Origin: Sipunculus nudus
Lineage: Eukaryota > Annelida > Sipuncula > Golfingiida > Sipunculidae
Direction of reading: 5' to 3'
DNA: 64,000 nucleotides
Assembly: GCA_026874595.1 (NCBI GenBank)
Contig: CM049312.1
Location: 74,560,429 to 74,624,428, forward strand
The position numbers were made by a program, and so were the translations under genes. This document shows, piece by piece, positions 22,272 through 34,222 of this stretch. Position 1 is the first letter of the stretch, and each line of letters begins with the position of its first letter. The notes beneath the pieces were generated by a model, which ran no database searches, was not told the origin of the DNA, and saw nothing but the letters and a program-made list of their open reading frames with translations.

Positions 22272-22530
22272 CATGCATCTGTGCACATAGCTCAAGAGTG
22301 GTTTGAAGTATGTGCTTCGAATTTTGCATGTTCATACATCTTTGATGGCTTTCTTATACACAAAAACTGATGGTGCCACCTGCATTCTTTTTATTGTGTT
22401 GTGTACATCCGTGCCAGAATTTCATGAGAGACGTTTGTGTAATTGGTGCATATACACGGATTCAAAATGTTTAGTACTTGCTTTTTTCATGTATCCGTCA
22501 CACATAAACTTTGGTGGTAATTAATAATAG
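21960..22530 (+). repeat. Degenerate ~150-bp tandem repeat
   Basis: Three or more units share GTATCGGCCTGAAAT, TTTGATGGCTTTCT, a TACAC-AAGAC word and GGTGCCACC or GTCACCTAC at the end. The same unit family forms the array at 61550-62400. A 24-base G run sits at about 22246-22269. Confidence 0.6.
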
Positions 22531-22973
22531 TCAAGCATGTTATCATGGAAGCATTATACCTGATGTATATCCGATATCACAGGTTCACATTAGGCCTGTG
22601 GTCCTTGTTAGTTGTCATATATACAAGTGTAATAAACCGGGAACGCAACACTGAATAAAAATCTGAATTAGGTCGTTCTGCAACTATGCGTTCGGGTAAG
22701 AGTATAAAAAATACAGCATCAATGACATGTGCAAATGATATATGACTTTTCGAGTATAATTGTGGTAATGAATATGGGCACGCAAAATCTGAAAATAATG
22801 CGTGCATGTTGATTCTTTTGTAATCGTTATAGAGGTATTTTCCAACATTACGTAAAAAGGTAGAATATAATTCGGAATGAATCGCCTGTGCTTCATTCCT
22901 AATATATGTATCAAGATATGTTCAAAGTTTAATAATTCTTAATGCTAAAGACCTTTGTATCTAAACGTACAAA

Positions 22974-22978
<5 letters not shown>

Positions 22979-23009
<31 letters not shown>
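22979..23009. repeat. (TC)n microsatellite
   Basis: About fifteen uninterrupted TC dinucleotides. Confidence 0.98.
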
Positions 23010-23011
<2 letters not shown>

Positions 23012-23525
23012 CTTTTCATCATTCCGTCGTCGAAAGTTCATGTAACGAGCGATATTTTATTTTTTAGAATAATTAAAGAACTACTGTCTTTTAAATGTAC
23101 TGGCTAGATGCGGAGCGACCACGAAGACTCCAGCATAACAGTGCAGAGATCTTAAATAGCTAAGCCAGTATTTACCAAGTTGTTGAAACGAAAGGTAAAA
23201 TAATTCGAAATAGAAAATAAAAAAAAATAATTAAACAAAAGCAAGTTTGCAGCATATTGATATCAGGCCTTTTTGGAAATTTGTTTAAGAATACAAAGAA
23301 CAGCCGGACAATATTGATGTTATGAAAGATGCCGATACGTGTACCAGTATTCTACCAACCCTGTGGAACTTGTTTCCTTTTGGCGCAATTAGTTCAACAA
23401 AATGTTGAATGAACAGTGTAAAGAACAAGCTTATGATACTGATTTTACATCTTGTATTGTGAAACAGGTTTCAGAAGTATCAGATGTGGGATGTTCAGGG
23501 TTTGTCCACAGCTACCAAATAATAA

Positions 23526-23709
23526 GGCGCCTACGGGGGCGGATAATGAAAACCCTAAAAAAGAGGTCCCCCGGTCTGGAAAGGGGGGGGGGGGGTCCAG
23601 GTCGCAAAATTTTGTCTGAAGCCCTTATAAAACGTTGTTTCTGATGAAAAAGGGGGGTCCGGACCCCTTGGAATCCCCCCCCCCCGCCGGATCCGCTTCT
23701 GGCCAAGGC
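23526..23709 (+). mobile_element. Small GC-rich MITE, copy 1
   Basis: A non-coding element shared with 28142-28332: both have GAAAACCCTAAAA, AGGTCCCC, a G run, AAAAAGGGGGGTCCGGACCCC and end GATCCGCTTCTG or CCTCCGCTTCTG. The left end here is shortened. It is flanked by AAGGCGCC and AAGGCGCT, a near-perfect 8-bp direct repeat, which fits hAT-type insertion. Class assignment is inference. Confidence 0.6.
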
Positions 23710-23759
23710 GCTGAGATAGATTTAATCTGTTATATACGAATAAAATATAGGGCCCCCTG

Positions 23760-24300
23760 TTATGTACGCTCCCGAGGCAGCGGAAATCTTGCGCTTCTAA
23801 AGAACAACTGATTTTCACGCTGCCAGCTTTGACCGTTTATGATATATTTAGACACCAGATGGCGGTTCGTTGTCCGCTGAAATAAACGTGCGTATGATGT
23901 GACAAGCAGCCAATCAGATGCCAATAAACAAACACTCGACAGGCATCCTGGCTCCGCCTATTGCTGCGCTTCAAGCGCCACTTGATGAGTTTCCGGTCGA
24001 ATTTAAATTACTCCCTCTGCATTCTCACATCGTCGACCGATTCGATTATGACATTATGACTGTGTTAGCGTAGCCATGTATCTGTTGTCTGCAGAACTGA
24101 AACAAGCCGGCGAGGTGTGCACGCAGCCTTTGTTGTTACATTTCGTTTGAATTACAGCTCACCGGCCGAGCATCCTTTGTGCCCAAGGCACTAAGCAAAC
24201 CACGTCAGGGGCAATTCTCTCTGAGCCTGTGGCTTGTTGAGACGGTTACGCGGGGCTATGAGCTGTCACTCAAAAGGAAATAAACATGATTGGCTCCGTG
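23760..24300 (+). promoter_or_regulatory. CpG- and CCAAT-rich block, possible promoter
   Basis: Compared with its AT-rich surroundings this block has many CpG dinucleotides. It has CCAAT boxes on both strands (AGCCAATCAGATG at about 23908, TGATTGGCTCC near 24288, TGATTGGAC near 24340). A short frame starting at ATG 24075 (MYLLSAELKQAGE) ends at a possible donor GTGTGC. No downstream exon is recognised, so a gene start here is only a possibility. Confidence 0.3.
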
Positions 24301-24379
24301 TATTCCTCGCTTGGCTTTGTTTTCCAGCACAAGGTCTCATCTGATTGGACAAAAATACAGTGCTCCCCTCTGGTGTAGC

Positions 24380-25000
24380 AATTCAGGATACGAGGTCATA
24401 ACAAACAGCGCCTTACGATATAGGTAGTAGCCCTATAGGTAAAGCGCTGTGTAAAGAGCGTACCTGTTATGCAACTATTTAGTAACGCTTTACAATGCAG
24501 TTTTGTAAATTTTTATATATCCCAAGAATATTTAAGTTTGGAATTATATGTCCAATGTACATATATAAAACATAAAGCTTCAAGGACATTACTCTTATGC
24601 CTATCCTAAAAATATTGGAGAAAGTCATATGGTGACAACTGGAACCTAGGTAATTAAACCAGCATTCCTAGTCCCCTCCAACGAGGTTGTCATTAGGGTG
24701 GATAAAGCGTTATGTCGTCTTTCACTAATTATTATTATACCATATTAAAATAGCAATCTTTACACCCAAATTTGCTTTACAATGTAAATTTCATGAAAAA
24801 AAGAACATTAAACATATATACCGTTGTCTGATTATCAAAATACAATTATACAATGACTAAACCTTATGAAGTATAAACTGATTAAACAATAAAATACAAA
24901 TAGATTAAAAAAATGATTGACAAGAAGTGAATTATACAACTAAGAATTAAGAACACTGATAGAGGTAAAATCAAATATATAATTTCTCTTGCATACAATT
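24380..25000. other. AT-rich intergenic sequence
   Basis: Nothing recognisable beyond simple AT-rich runs. Confidence 0.5.
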
Positions 25001-25009
25001 ATGAAGCAT

Positions 25010-26990
25010 TGCAGCTAAGGTGTAAGTGGAACTTAAAAAAAAAAAAGGTTTTAAGTAACTTCTTGAAACTAAAAGTGTTTTTGCATCTGTGATGCTACTA
25101 GGAAGTTTGTTTCACGCTCTGGTGCAGCGTAACTGAAACGCCTTTTTCCATAGGTTTGAGTTCGTATTTTTTAGTTTTGCCAATGTTAAACATTTTTCTG
25201 ACCAAAGTGATCTGGCTGGCCTATATATATCTAACATGTCTCTGATATATTTCGGTGACTGATCGTTCAAGGCAATAAAGGTATGAACCAATAGTTTGTT
25301 TTGTATTCTGTAACGTACGTATGGGAAGCCAGTGTAAGTCTGCTAAGATAGGGGTTATGTGAAAGCGACGGGCTGTTCTTGTGACTATGCGTGCAGCTGT
25401 GTTCTTAACTCTCGTAAATTATCAGTCTGAAAACTAAGCAACCCATATAGAAGAGCATTGCAATTGTCAAGTCGATATGTAACTAGTCCATGTTCAAACG
25501 ACTTTGTGACATTGTTATTCAGGTAGTGCCTTATACGTCCAATCTTACGCAATTGTGTGTAACCTGCTCTGCATATTGAATTCACTTGTTTTTCCATATT
25601 CAGGATATTATCAAACACAGCACCAAGGTTCCTTACTTGTGCTTTTGAAGAGATCAATGAACCACCTACATGGAGATCTAAAGTGTTTAAATCTTTTAAA
25701 TTGTGTTTTAAGGAGAAGATCATTACTTAATATAATTCCGTCTTATTGCCATTCAGTTGTAAAATATTCCTTTGCATCATTGTATCAATCTCTACCAAAC
25801 AATTTTCTAGGCGAGAGTCATCTGGTTGAATTGCTCTACCATTCGGTTTAAATGAAAGTTATAATTGTGTGACATCTGCGTAAAAGTGATACTGTAATCC
25901 ATGGTTCCTGATAATATCATCAAGTGGTTTTGTGTATATGATAGAGTTCTTAGGGGCCGTAACTGACCCTTGGAGTTCACCATACTTCATCATTACTGGT
26001 TTAGACTGTCCTTCATCAACACAGACAATTCGATGTCTTTCGGCGAGGTATGATGTTTGTGGTATGGTCGAGATGTCGCCACTTAACTAAGTCTTTACGG
26101 TAATGTTTAACGGTACTTTACGGTTTACAAGGACTCATTATGGCTACAGGTTATTTTAATTTTAAGATGTCGTAAGAGACTGTTTTTCAGATGATATGTT
26201 TAATCCATTCAGTACAATACATCTTCAGAGGGGAGATGTGGTATGGTCGAGATGTCGCCACTTAACTAAGTCTTTACGGTAATGTTTAACGGTACTTTAC
26301 GGTAACCGCATTGCATCATGGGTAGACATTCCTGAAAGTGATCGTCATCTTGTTGAGCGGTGTTCGCGCGACATTGAATGTTCAGCATGTAATAAATAAG
26401 TCTGGAGTGTTGTTGACATTTGTCTTCTTGTCACGAACTCTACAATGTTAGCCATGTCATTGGTTTCCCTGAAATACCAAAATAATGTTTGAGACGTAAA
26501 AGCAGTGTCTTATGATCGATCATGTCAAATATAGCTGACAAATCAAGATGAACAAGCACAGATGCACGGCCTTGGTCAAGTGATTTTAGAATATCATTGT
26601 ATACCCTAAATAGGGCAGATGCAGTTTAGTGGTAATTCTAACAGGCTGACTGAAAGATCTCGTGGAGATTATTGGTTGAAATGTGAAGCTCGAGGTGAGA
26701 ATCAATAACCTTTTTCTAAGACCTTAGACAAAAATCTGAGGTTGAACACTGGTCTATTGTGGTTAAATACATCAGGATCAAGATCTGGATTCTTTAAAAA
26801 TGGTCTGATAAGAGCACATTTGAAATATCCAGGAACATAGCTTATATCCATGGACGTTTTGATAATCTTGATTATAAGAGGGAGATGTTCATTGACATTT
26901 CTTTGTCAACCAAGTAAGAACAGGATGTAGATAGCAAGATTTGTCTTGATATTTGCTGATAATGGTGTGTATCTCTTCCTGTGTAGCAGG
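25010..26990 (-). pseudogene. CR1/L2-type LINE reverse transcriptase remnant
   Basis: Reading leftward, the translated fragments give the order of a CR1/L2-type RT. First are CALIRPFLKNPDLDPDVFN and FLSKVLEK near 26830-26710, then VHLDLSAIFDMIDHKTLLL near 26560. The active-site block near 25890 reads FYADV, where the family has YADD. It is followed by LNGNKTELY, VRNLGAVFD, SICRAGYTQLRKIGRIR, ITPILADLHWLPI and a C-terminal FKKLLKT near 25040. Only 25385-25723 is an open frame; stops and frameshifts occur elsewhere. The loss of the catalytic aspartate and the inserted mini-LTR element at 26058-26444 show it is dead. Family-level naming within the Jockey/CR1 group is tentative. Confidence 0.82.
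26058..26444 (+). mobile_element. Miniature LTR element inside the LINE
   Basis: A 208-bp LTR at 26237-26444 starts TGTGGTATGG and ends CTCTACA. Its first 67 bases occur identically at 26058-26124, followed by about 112 bases that end in a purine tract (CAGAGGGGAGA) directly before the second TG. ATGTT flanks both sides (26053-26057 and 26445-26449), a perfect 5-bp target duplication, and the LINE frame reads through if the insert is ignored. It is therefore an internally deleted LTR element with a truncated 5' LTR. Confidence 0.85.
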
Positions 26991-26999
26991 TAGTAAAAA

Positions 27000-27390
27000 T
27001 ACATAAAAGATGGATTCATTTTGAAGTCTCGTGTTGTGTATCCATGACTGGATTAGTAGTAGGCTGTAGATTACTCCTGATGAAATCTACCTTTTGTATA
27101 AAAAAAATTCACTGAACCATTGTGCAAGTTCTCTGGGTGGACCATCAGGTAGAGGCAGACTACTGCTGACCCCCAAGAGATGTTTTGTGATCCTCATGTA
27201 TTTGTACCTTGGCCACATTCCTCCAGTTTGTTTAAATAGTAGGATGATTTGGCCTGAGGAGACGATTCATGACTGTGCATTGATTTCTATATATCTCATA
27301 TAATCAGTGCTCAGCCTGATGCTCGCCTGTTCATTAGTATCTGTAATTATTGTTAATCAGGTGGAAAAGTGTATTGCTGTTTCCGTGAGT
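27000..27390. other. Unassigned sequence between two LINE remnants
   Basis: The + strand frames here are short and match no family that I can name. Part may be a diverged upstream portion of the LINE that follows. Confidence 0.35.
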
Positions 27391-28600
27391 CCAGCTCTGC
27401 TTTCGATTGAATTTTATTGGGATGGCCTGTTTATAAGGCATTTATGTCCTATTTCCCTCTTTTATACTCGGATTTCCATAAGTATTTAAATGAAAGCAAA
27501 GTAGGTCTTCAGGTACATAACTTCGATGTCAGTAGTCCAACGCATGCTGATGATACTTTAATTTTAGCATATACAAAGGGTTAATTAGATTTAATGATAA
27601 ACAGAGCAAATCAATATAGTATATTGTGGAGAATATCTTTCTCTTTAATAAAAGCTATATGTGAGGTATTCGGGAATACTAAAGCACGCGTTTCCCCACA
27701 TGAGATAATCTAGTTTGGCGAATGGATTCCAGTTTTCTAACAAAGGTTCAAGACTCTGACCATGTAGGAGTAATTGAAATTTTATTTTTCTTCCACTTCA
27801 CGTATAGCAGAAAATGAAGAAAAGGTAAATCCATTTTAGGCGCACTGGTTATTATAGAAGTGAGGTCTATAATGCGCTCCTTTCCTTAAGTTTCATCAAA
27901 ACTATGGGACCGAATGTGTATCCCATCCTATCGATGTTGTATAATAACATAAACAAAACTGAAGAAAATCTTTTGAACAAGTTCAGAATTTCGCCGGAAA
28001 GATTAGGTTAAAGGACTAGAAATAAGAACTGCTAGTGAGATTTTATGTATTAGCTGATACTCCATGCGTGGAAGAATAGACAAAGGAAAACTTTTATTTT
28101 TGGGTCCTCTGATTGATTATAATCAACATGTATTTCTCAGGCAGGGGCGGATCCAGGATTTCGGATAAAGGGGGTGGGGATGTCTCCAACCCAGGAGGAC
28201 TTATGAAAACCCTAAAATAAAGGTCCCCAGGCCCGGAAAAGGAGGGACCAGGCCGAAACCCTTAAAGAAAGGCTGTGGCGGATGTAAAAAGGGGGGTCCG
28301 GACCCCGACCCCCCACCCCCCCTCCGCTTCTGACAGGACATCATTTACTGTAAGGATATATAAATGGAAATTTTACTGATGTAGTATAAAAAAGGGTTCA
28401 TACCAGATATGTTGAATGTATTGAGTAAGTGTGGCCTTGGGAATTACCTCACAAAATATATAAACGTAGGAGATTAGGTTCTTGAGTTAAATCCTTATTA
28501 TATCCATTGATCATGAGTTAAATTTATATTTAATAATTCGATTTTCAGTATAAGTTTGAGCCATCTTGGCGCGTAGGAGACAATTAAAGATTTTTTTAAC
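27390..28600 (+). pseudogene. Non-LTR retrotransposon RT fragment, split by a MITE
   Basis: Fragments read LNESKVGLQVHNFDVSSPTH then ADDTLILAY (active-site ADD) near 27490-27570. HVGVIE lies near 27755 and RTASEILCIS, GRIDKGKLLFLGPL near 28030-28115. KGFIPDMLNVLSKCGLGNYL follows near 28395-28450, after the MITE at 28142-28332. The order fits the palm and C-terminal part of a LINE RT. Numerous stops show decay. Clade not assigned. Confidence 0.7.
28142..28332 (+). mobile_element. Small GC-rich MITE, copy 2
   Basis: It begins CAGGGGCGGATCCAGG and ends CCCTCCGCTTCTG, imperfect inverted ends of hAT type. It shares its interior with 23526-23709. The LINE reading frame continues on both sides (FLRQ before, DIIYCKDIYKW after), so it is an insertion. 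The flanking duplication is imperfect (TCAGGCAG against TCTGACAG). Confidence 0.7.
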
Positions 28601-28957
28601 TGCATACAAGACCTTATATATTTTCCTACATATACAATCTCCGTCTAGTGTAGAAATATAATCTAGTAATTAAATTAATTGTTTACATTGACCAAACTCT
28701 GTACACAAGTGGATATGGATACAGCACGAAAAACAATGTGTTTACACTGTTCAGCATTTAATGTTTTATAATTTCATAAATCATTTAACATTGAGATTAC
28801 TATATTCTATAATTATGGTATGCATTCTTATAATTTCTGGCAGTTGATTGAAACAGGCAGGACATACCAACCGAGGTTATTTCTACATAACAATGGTAAG
28901 GAGGTCTATTTTATTTCATTATGATCATTATAAATACGATCATTATTACTATAAGGG

Positions 28958-29960
28958 CCCGCTAGAAAAGCGGTGCCCTATGGTGATCACCGTGTCCGTC
29001 CGTCCGTCCGTAAGTCCTTCTGTCCGTGCGTCAGTGAAGCCTTCTTTTGCGCGCGATATCTCAACAAGAACATGCTTAATCTTTCTCATATTGACAGAGA
29101 TGATTAGTACCTATGAGGATTCAATCCTTATCGAATAACAGGTTTGTTAGAATAGCAATATGGCCACCAGAGCACAGTCGGTGATTTTCTTTCGCGCGCG
29201 ATATCTCAACAAGAATATGTTTGATCTTTCTCAAATTAGCAGGGATGATTGGTACTAACGAGGACTCCATGTCTATCGAATTGCAGATCTGTTGGTCTTC
29301 CAATATAGCCGCAAGAGCACAACCGGTGATTTCTTTCGCGCGGAATATCTCAACAAGAACTTACTTGATCTTTCTCAAATTCACAGGGATCACTGGGGCC
29401 TTTGAGGGGTCTAGACCTTTCGCATTGTAGACCTGTCGGAATTCCAATATGGCCGCCAAAGCACATTCGGTGATGTTCTATTACACGCGATATCTTCACA
29501 AGAAGTTGCTTGATCTTTCTTCAAATTCACAGCAATGACTGGGGGCTTTGAGATCTCAAGACCTATTGAATTCCAGACCTGTCGGATTTCCAATATGGCT
29601 GCCATATCACAATCGATGATGTTCTATCGTGCGCGATATCCCAACAAGAACATCAACATTGAATAACACTCGTTTGGACCGCCCAAAATCCAATATGGCG
29701 GCCAGAAGACGATTGGAGATTTTCTGTTGCCCACATTTTGACAAACAGATCATGGTTGGAGATTTTCTGTCGCACACACTTTCACAAACTGAATACCTGT
29801 CATTTTATTTTAAATTCATAGGGATGATTAGTTGTATGAGGACTCCATTCCTATCAAATAACAGATCCGTACAAAATCAAATTTGGGCGCCAGAGTACAA
29901 TCGGTGATTTTGTATTGCACACAATATTTCAAACATATCTTCTTTAATATGACTTGAACT
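28958..29960 (+). repeat. 145-bp tandem repeat with hairpin end and (CCGT)n tract
   Basis: It opens with a hairpin (AGGGCCCGCTAG and AGCGGTGCCCT) at 28957-28981 and CCGTCCGTCCGTCCGT near 29000. About seven units follow, marked by GCGCGCGATATCTCAACAAG at 29049, 29193, 29337, 29482 and 29629, spaced 144, 144, 145 and 147. Each unit also has TTGATCTTTCTCAAATT, CCAATATGGCCGCCA and GGTGATTTTCT. Later units decay. No coding frame is conserved between units. The architecture parallels the Helentron-like family but the sequence is unrelated. Confidence 0.8.
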
Positions 29961-30109
29961 TGTAGGATTTTTTTCCTAGTGCACATTGATAAAAAGTCTT
30001 TATGTTTGTCATATTTTTACACTATAAACTATAGTTTTTACCCATATGTAAACTATTTCAGCACTGCCAGAAATGCTTTTGAGTACCATTATTCGACTAC
30101 ATATAGTTA

Positions 30110-30120
30110 TAATTATTGTA

Positions 30121-30176
<56 letters not shown>
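30110..30176. repeat. (ATT)n microsatellite
   Basis: About twenty ATT trinucleotides, slightly imperfect at both ends. Confidence 0.97.
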
Positions 30177-30178
<2 letters not shown>

Positions 30179-30419
30179 TAATAAAATTACATTAAATCAT
30201 AATTTATTCAGAATAATTCATTATTATTATTATTAAATAAATGGCCTGGACCACTTGGAACGGTCCACCATTAGTCCGGACCGCCTACCAGTGGACCAGA
30301 CCGGACAGGTGTAGCACCTCCAGTGTAAGGAATTAGGTGTTCGGCCATAATGATGAACTTTAATAACAACATTTTATCAGGCATCCTTTATAATGCCGTT
30401 GTACTCAGGAATATCGTGT

Positions 30420-31250
30420 TCAAAAGTGATATTTAATGTTTTAACCTTATATGGGTATTTTGTATGAGCCAATAAGATTCATGAGACTGACATGTCTCAA
30501 CAGAAGCTGTAGAGTGTACATACATCCTCAGGGGTGTGGTGAAGGCTTGCAATGGCGACGAGGAAATTTGACCACCATTCGGTATTCATTAATTAGCCAC
30601 ATTATCCTCCCCTTAGATTAAAGTTCTAAATTGCTTCACCTTCGCCCAGCTAAGGGTCAATGCTTATTATATTTTGTCGGTTTTGTATGAGTTCAGCCAC
30701 ACCCAAACTTTTATCAATGTTGTCGGTTTTGTATAATTCCGTTTTTCCCGAGGCCTGTGTAAGCGATCATCTTTACTTACAGCTTATGAAACCACAAGAA
30801 TCTGAAGAAAAGTGATCCGTGTAAATGGCCATACACTGATACGAAATACCACACCCAGAAATCGTGTCAGACCAGGTTTAACGATTTTACTAAAACGGCA
30901 CTGCGCAAGCTAGTCTTCCAACACCGTTTTCAGTGAAATCCCACAAACGTGTTCCTGTAGTAAACTTCCACGCAAACATATATAGGAAAAGAGGAATTCG
31001 CCAATGACGGGGATCATATTGTAATATGTCTTCATCAATTTGTTTCTAGCGCCAGAGGCAATGTCGGAGGAAGATGGGAAATTTGCTTCAAATGCACGTT
31101 CTTTATAACTTTACTTAGACTTCCAGCTAAAGAATGAAAACGCAGCATAATACTGCATGATGCAAACAATTCGTCATGTCCCGGACTAGACCTGTCTGTC
31201 TTCGTACAGATTGTTACGTATATTAAATTTAACATAAATAACAGTTGGCT
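30420..31250 (+). pseudogene. Receptor pseudogene, promoter and first-exon start
   Basis: This segment matches the upstream region and first 200 coding bases of the receptor gene at 44150-44960. Shared words include AATGGCGACGAGGAAATTTGACC, GGTATTCATTAATT, TATATTTTGTCGGTTTTG and AATTCGCCAATGACGGGGATC around the start codon. The start ATG is at 31004, but a stop follows after six codons, and further frameshifts follow. Similarity stops at about 31240, where repeats replace the rest of exon 1. The 3' part of the same pseudogene is at 34570-35590. Confidence 0.85.
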
Positions 31251-31399
31251 TTGTTTACATAAGTGAGCCTAGTAATTACCGTTAGCGAGAGCACCACTCT
31301 CGCAAGCGGCCCCAGCCGCCCGAATATCAATTCATGCTGGTCAGTTCCGTATGTCTACTGGCAACAGTTTAGCAGCAATCGCTCTGAAACTCATACAGT

Positions 31400-32411
31400 A
31401 GGCATATAATCTTTTTCCGTCGGAGCCTTTTGTTTAATCAAGATCAGTCCAAGGTCATGGTCATCGAAAAACCTGGGCATTTTATTTTCGTCACAACTTC
31501 GTCAGTTTTAGTCCTATCATCACAAACATAGGCTCATTTTCTTTCTCTGGGTCTTCTGGTTTTGTCTTCTGATCTCAACCTTGTGTCCCTTTGTCAGTAT
31601 GTCTGTATGTTTGTCAGCTGTCCTAAATTTCGCCTGCTTGCTTGTTTTTGCGTCTTACATATGACATTCTAAAGGCAACAGTTTTGCAGGTATTCTTTAG
31701 AAAATTTCATTTTCGGAAAATAGCCGGAAGGAGGCGCTGCACTCGAAACACTCTATCATCTCATTTTTTGCCATATCTCTAAAACTATAAACCTAACTTA
31801 CATAAAATATAGCTCATTTTTTTCCACCATATCCTTTCCCAAAAAAGGGTATGGTGGAACAATAGTCATCTTTTATCTCAGATGTGTCACCTTATCAGAA
31901 TGTCTGTACTGATTGTCATTTGTCCCCAATTTCACCTTCTTGCTTGTTCTTGTGCAGGACATATAGCATTCAACAGGCCACAGTTAAGCAGGAATCACTT
32001 TGTAACCTACACATATCGTTTATCAGAACGATTTCTGGAAGGTGTATGTAAAATACTAGATAGGTTAAAGTTCAAGGTCAAGGGCATAAAAACACGTCAA
32101 AATCTTATTTTCCTCATAACTTTGTCAATATTGGTTCTACAATGGTTCATTTTCTTCCTCTTTGTCATCACTAGGAAATGATCTAGTTACCTATCTTCCA
32201 CTCTGTGACAGTTTGTCCGTATACCTTTCCGTTTGTCAGTTGTCCTCAATTTCGCGTGTTCGCATATTCTTGCCTGTGAGATGTAGCATTCTACAGGCCA
32301 CAGTTTGGTAGGAATCACTTTGTAACTTACACATATCGAATATCGAGAAGTATTCTTGTATCTGTATGTGTATTTTTCAATATGTCGAAGTTAAATGTCA
32401 AGGTCATCAAA
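31400..32411 (+). repeat. ~310-bp degenerate tandem repeat replacing receptor exon 1
   Basis: Three units share TTTGTCAGTATGTCTGTA-like, TGTCC-CAATTTCGCCT, ATTCTACAGGCCACAGTT and GGAATCACTTTGTAAC-TACACATATCG words, starting near 31580, 31880 and 32200. The array resumes at 34468 after the hAT-like element. No conserved open frame. Confidence 0.65.
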
Positions 32412-32445
32412 CAGTGGCGTCAATTTTTCTTACAGGGTGGGGGAT

Positions 32446-32448
<3 letters not shown>

Positions 32449-32509
<61 letters not shown>

Positions 32510-32534
32510 TTCAGCGTCTCTGAGTAATATATTC

Positions 32535-32588
<54 letters not shown>

Positions 32589-32610
32589 CTATATATATAT
32601 ATATATATAT
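32449..32610. repeat. (TA)n(CT)n(TA)n microsatellite
   Basis: TA at 32449-32504, CT at 32537-32564 and TA at 32565-32610, inside the left end of the hAT-like element. The open frame reading through it is an artefact. Confidence 0.95.
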
Positions 32611-34222
32611 CACAGGACAAACTCCTATCCAGTAGAATCGTCGATCTTACTAGGACAAAGTCCAATCGGACTTTCTACTAGGAGAAAATCATATCAGACT
32701 TTCTACTAGTAGGGTCGGCGATTCTACTAGGACAAAATCCAATCATAGCCTCTACTAGGACAAACTCCGATCAACCAGAGACCACAACATAATTAGACTT
32801 TCTACTAGTAGAATCGGTGATTCTACTAGGACAAACTCCGATCGTAGTCTCTACTAGGACAAACTCCGATTATAGACTCTACAAGGAAAAACTTACCATA
32901 ATTTACCTAATTTCTGACACCTGGGATTATAATGAATAAAACACAGTAATATTTTAACCAAATGTTTTATTTATGTATTTGAAAAAAAAGAAAATTAAAT
33001 ACAAGCACATATGATAAAACACTATATCCTAAAATTATATATACAAGTCAGATATACATCTTAATGTTTCATTTAAACATATTCACACAATTTTGTTTAT
33101 TAAAAAAAATACAAATATAAGCACAAGCACAAACTGTTTATCTACTTGTATATATGTAAAATTCCTGAATATTGATCTAAAATATTTCATTCACATCCTG
33201 TCTTAAATTCACAGAAAAAAAAATGCAATTTATGCATCCACCTGTACTTATGTTTATCAATTTAACCACTGATACAGTATGTAGGTATTTTCAAATAGAA
33301 CTTTGATTCTCAGAAATACACATCCCTTGGTTAAGTACAATTCAGATGAGTTCATATTCTGAAAAATACAAATAAAAGCACAAGTACATATAAGCACAAA
33401 CTGTTTATCTACTTGTATATATGTAAAATTTGTTAATTTAAGGATAGATCTAAAATATTTCATTCACATCCTGTCCTAAAATCACAGAGAAAAATTGCAA
33501 TATATACATCCAACTGTTGCTAATCAATGAAAAAGCCACTGATACAGTATGTAGGTTTCATGTAGAACATACACGTTTATGTGATAAAAATACAAATAAA
33601 AGCACAAGCACATATTAGCACAAACTGTTATCTACAATTTCTGAACATAGGTATAACTTATTTCTTAAAATAAAAGAGAAAAATTCAATCTAGACATCTG
33701 ACAGTACTTATGTTTAGTACATAAAACAATGAATAAATATAATGGTTTTACAAAAAAAATCATAACATGTCAACCATTACCATATACCAGTGTTTAACCC
33801 CACATTAAAAACCAAATTAACAACCGCTGTCCTGTATATTGTATAAAACAATCATGATATACTCTAGTCTTTTAGAAAGTCATATTGTGTATACTCATAA
33901 ATAAAACATTTGGTTACCATATATCTGTGTTAAATTTATTCTTAATCTGAGGTTTCAGAAATTAGACCATTATGGTAAGTTTGTCCTAGTAGAGACTACA
34001 ATCGGAGTTTTTCCTAGTAGAAGCTCTGATCCAACTAGTGCATTTATATATGATTGGAGTTTGTCCCAGTAGAGACCACGATCGGAGTTTGTCCTAGTAG
34101 AAGCGCCGATTCTACTAGTAGAATGTCTAATTATGTTGTGGTCTCTGGTTGATCAGAGTTTGTCCTAGTAGAGGCTATGATCGGATTTGTCCAAGTAGAA
34201 TCGCCGATCCTACTAGTATATA
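32611..34222. repeat. Inverted pair of TACTAGGACAAACTCCGAT minisatellites
   Basis: The left arm holds about eight units of 30-45 bases and the right arm about seven in the reverse orientation. Units carry variable joints such as GATTCTACTAG and CGATCGTAG. The centre (32930-33960) is AT-rich with its own three-fold repeat. The two arms also share AATTAGAC-TTTCTACTAGTAGAATCGG and its complement. Confidence 0.85.

Noticed and set aside
24075-24113. First coding exon MYLLSAELKQAGE
   Set aside because: Too short, no downstream exon and no known match; kept only as part of a possible promoter block.
32420-32665. Open frame rich in Tyr-Ile
   Set aside because: Translation of TA and CT microsatellites; the same holds for 53408-53711 and the Tyr run at 30110-30176.
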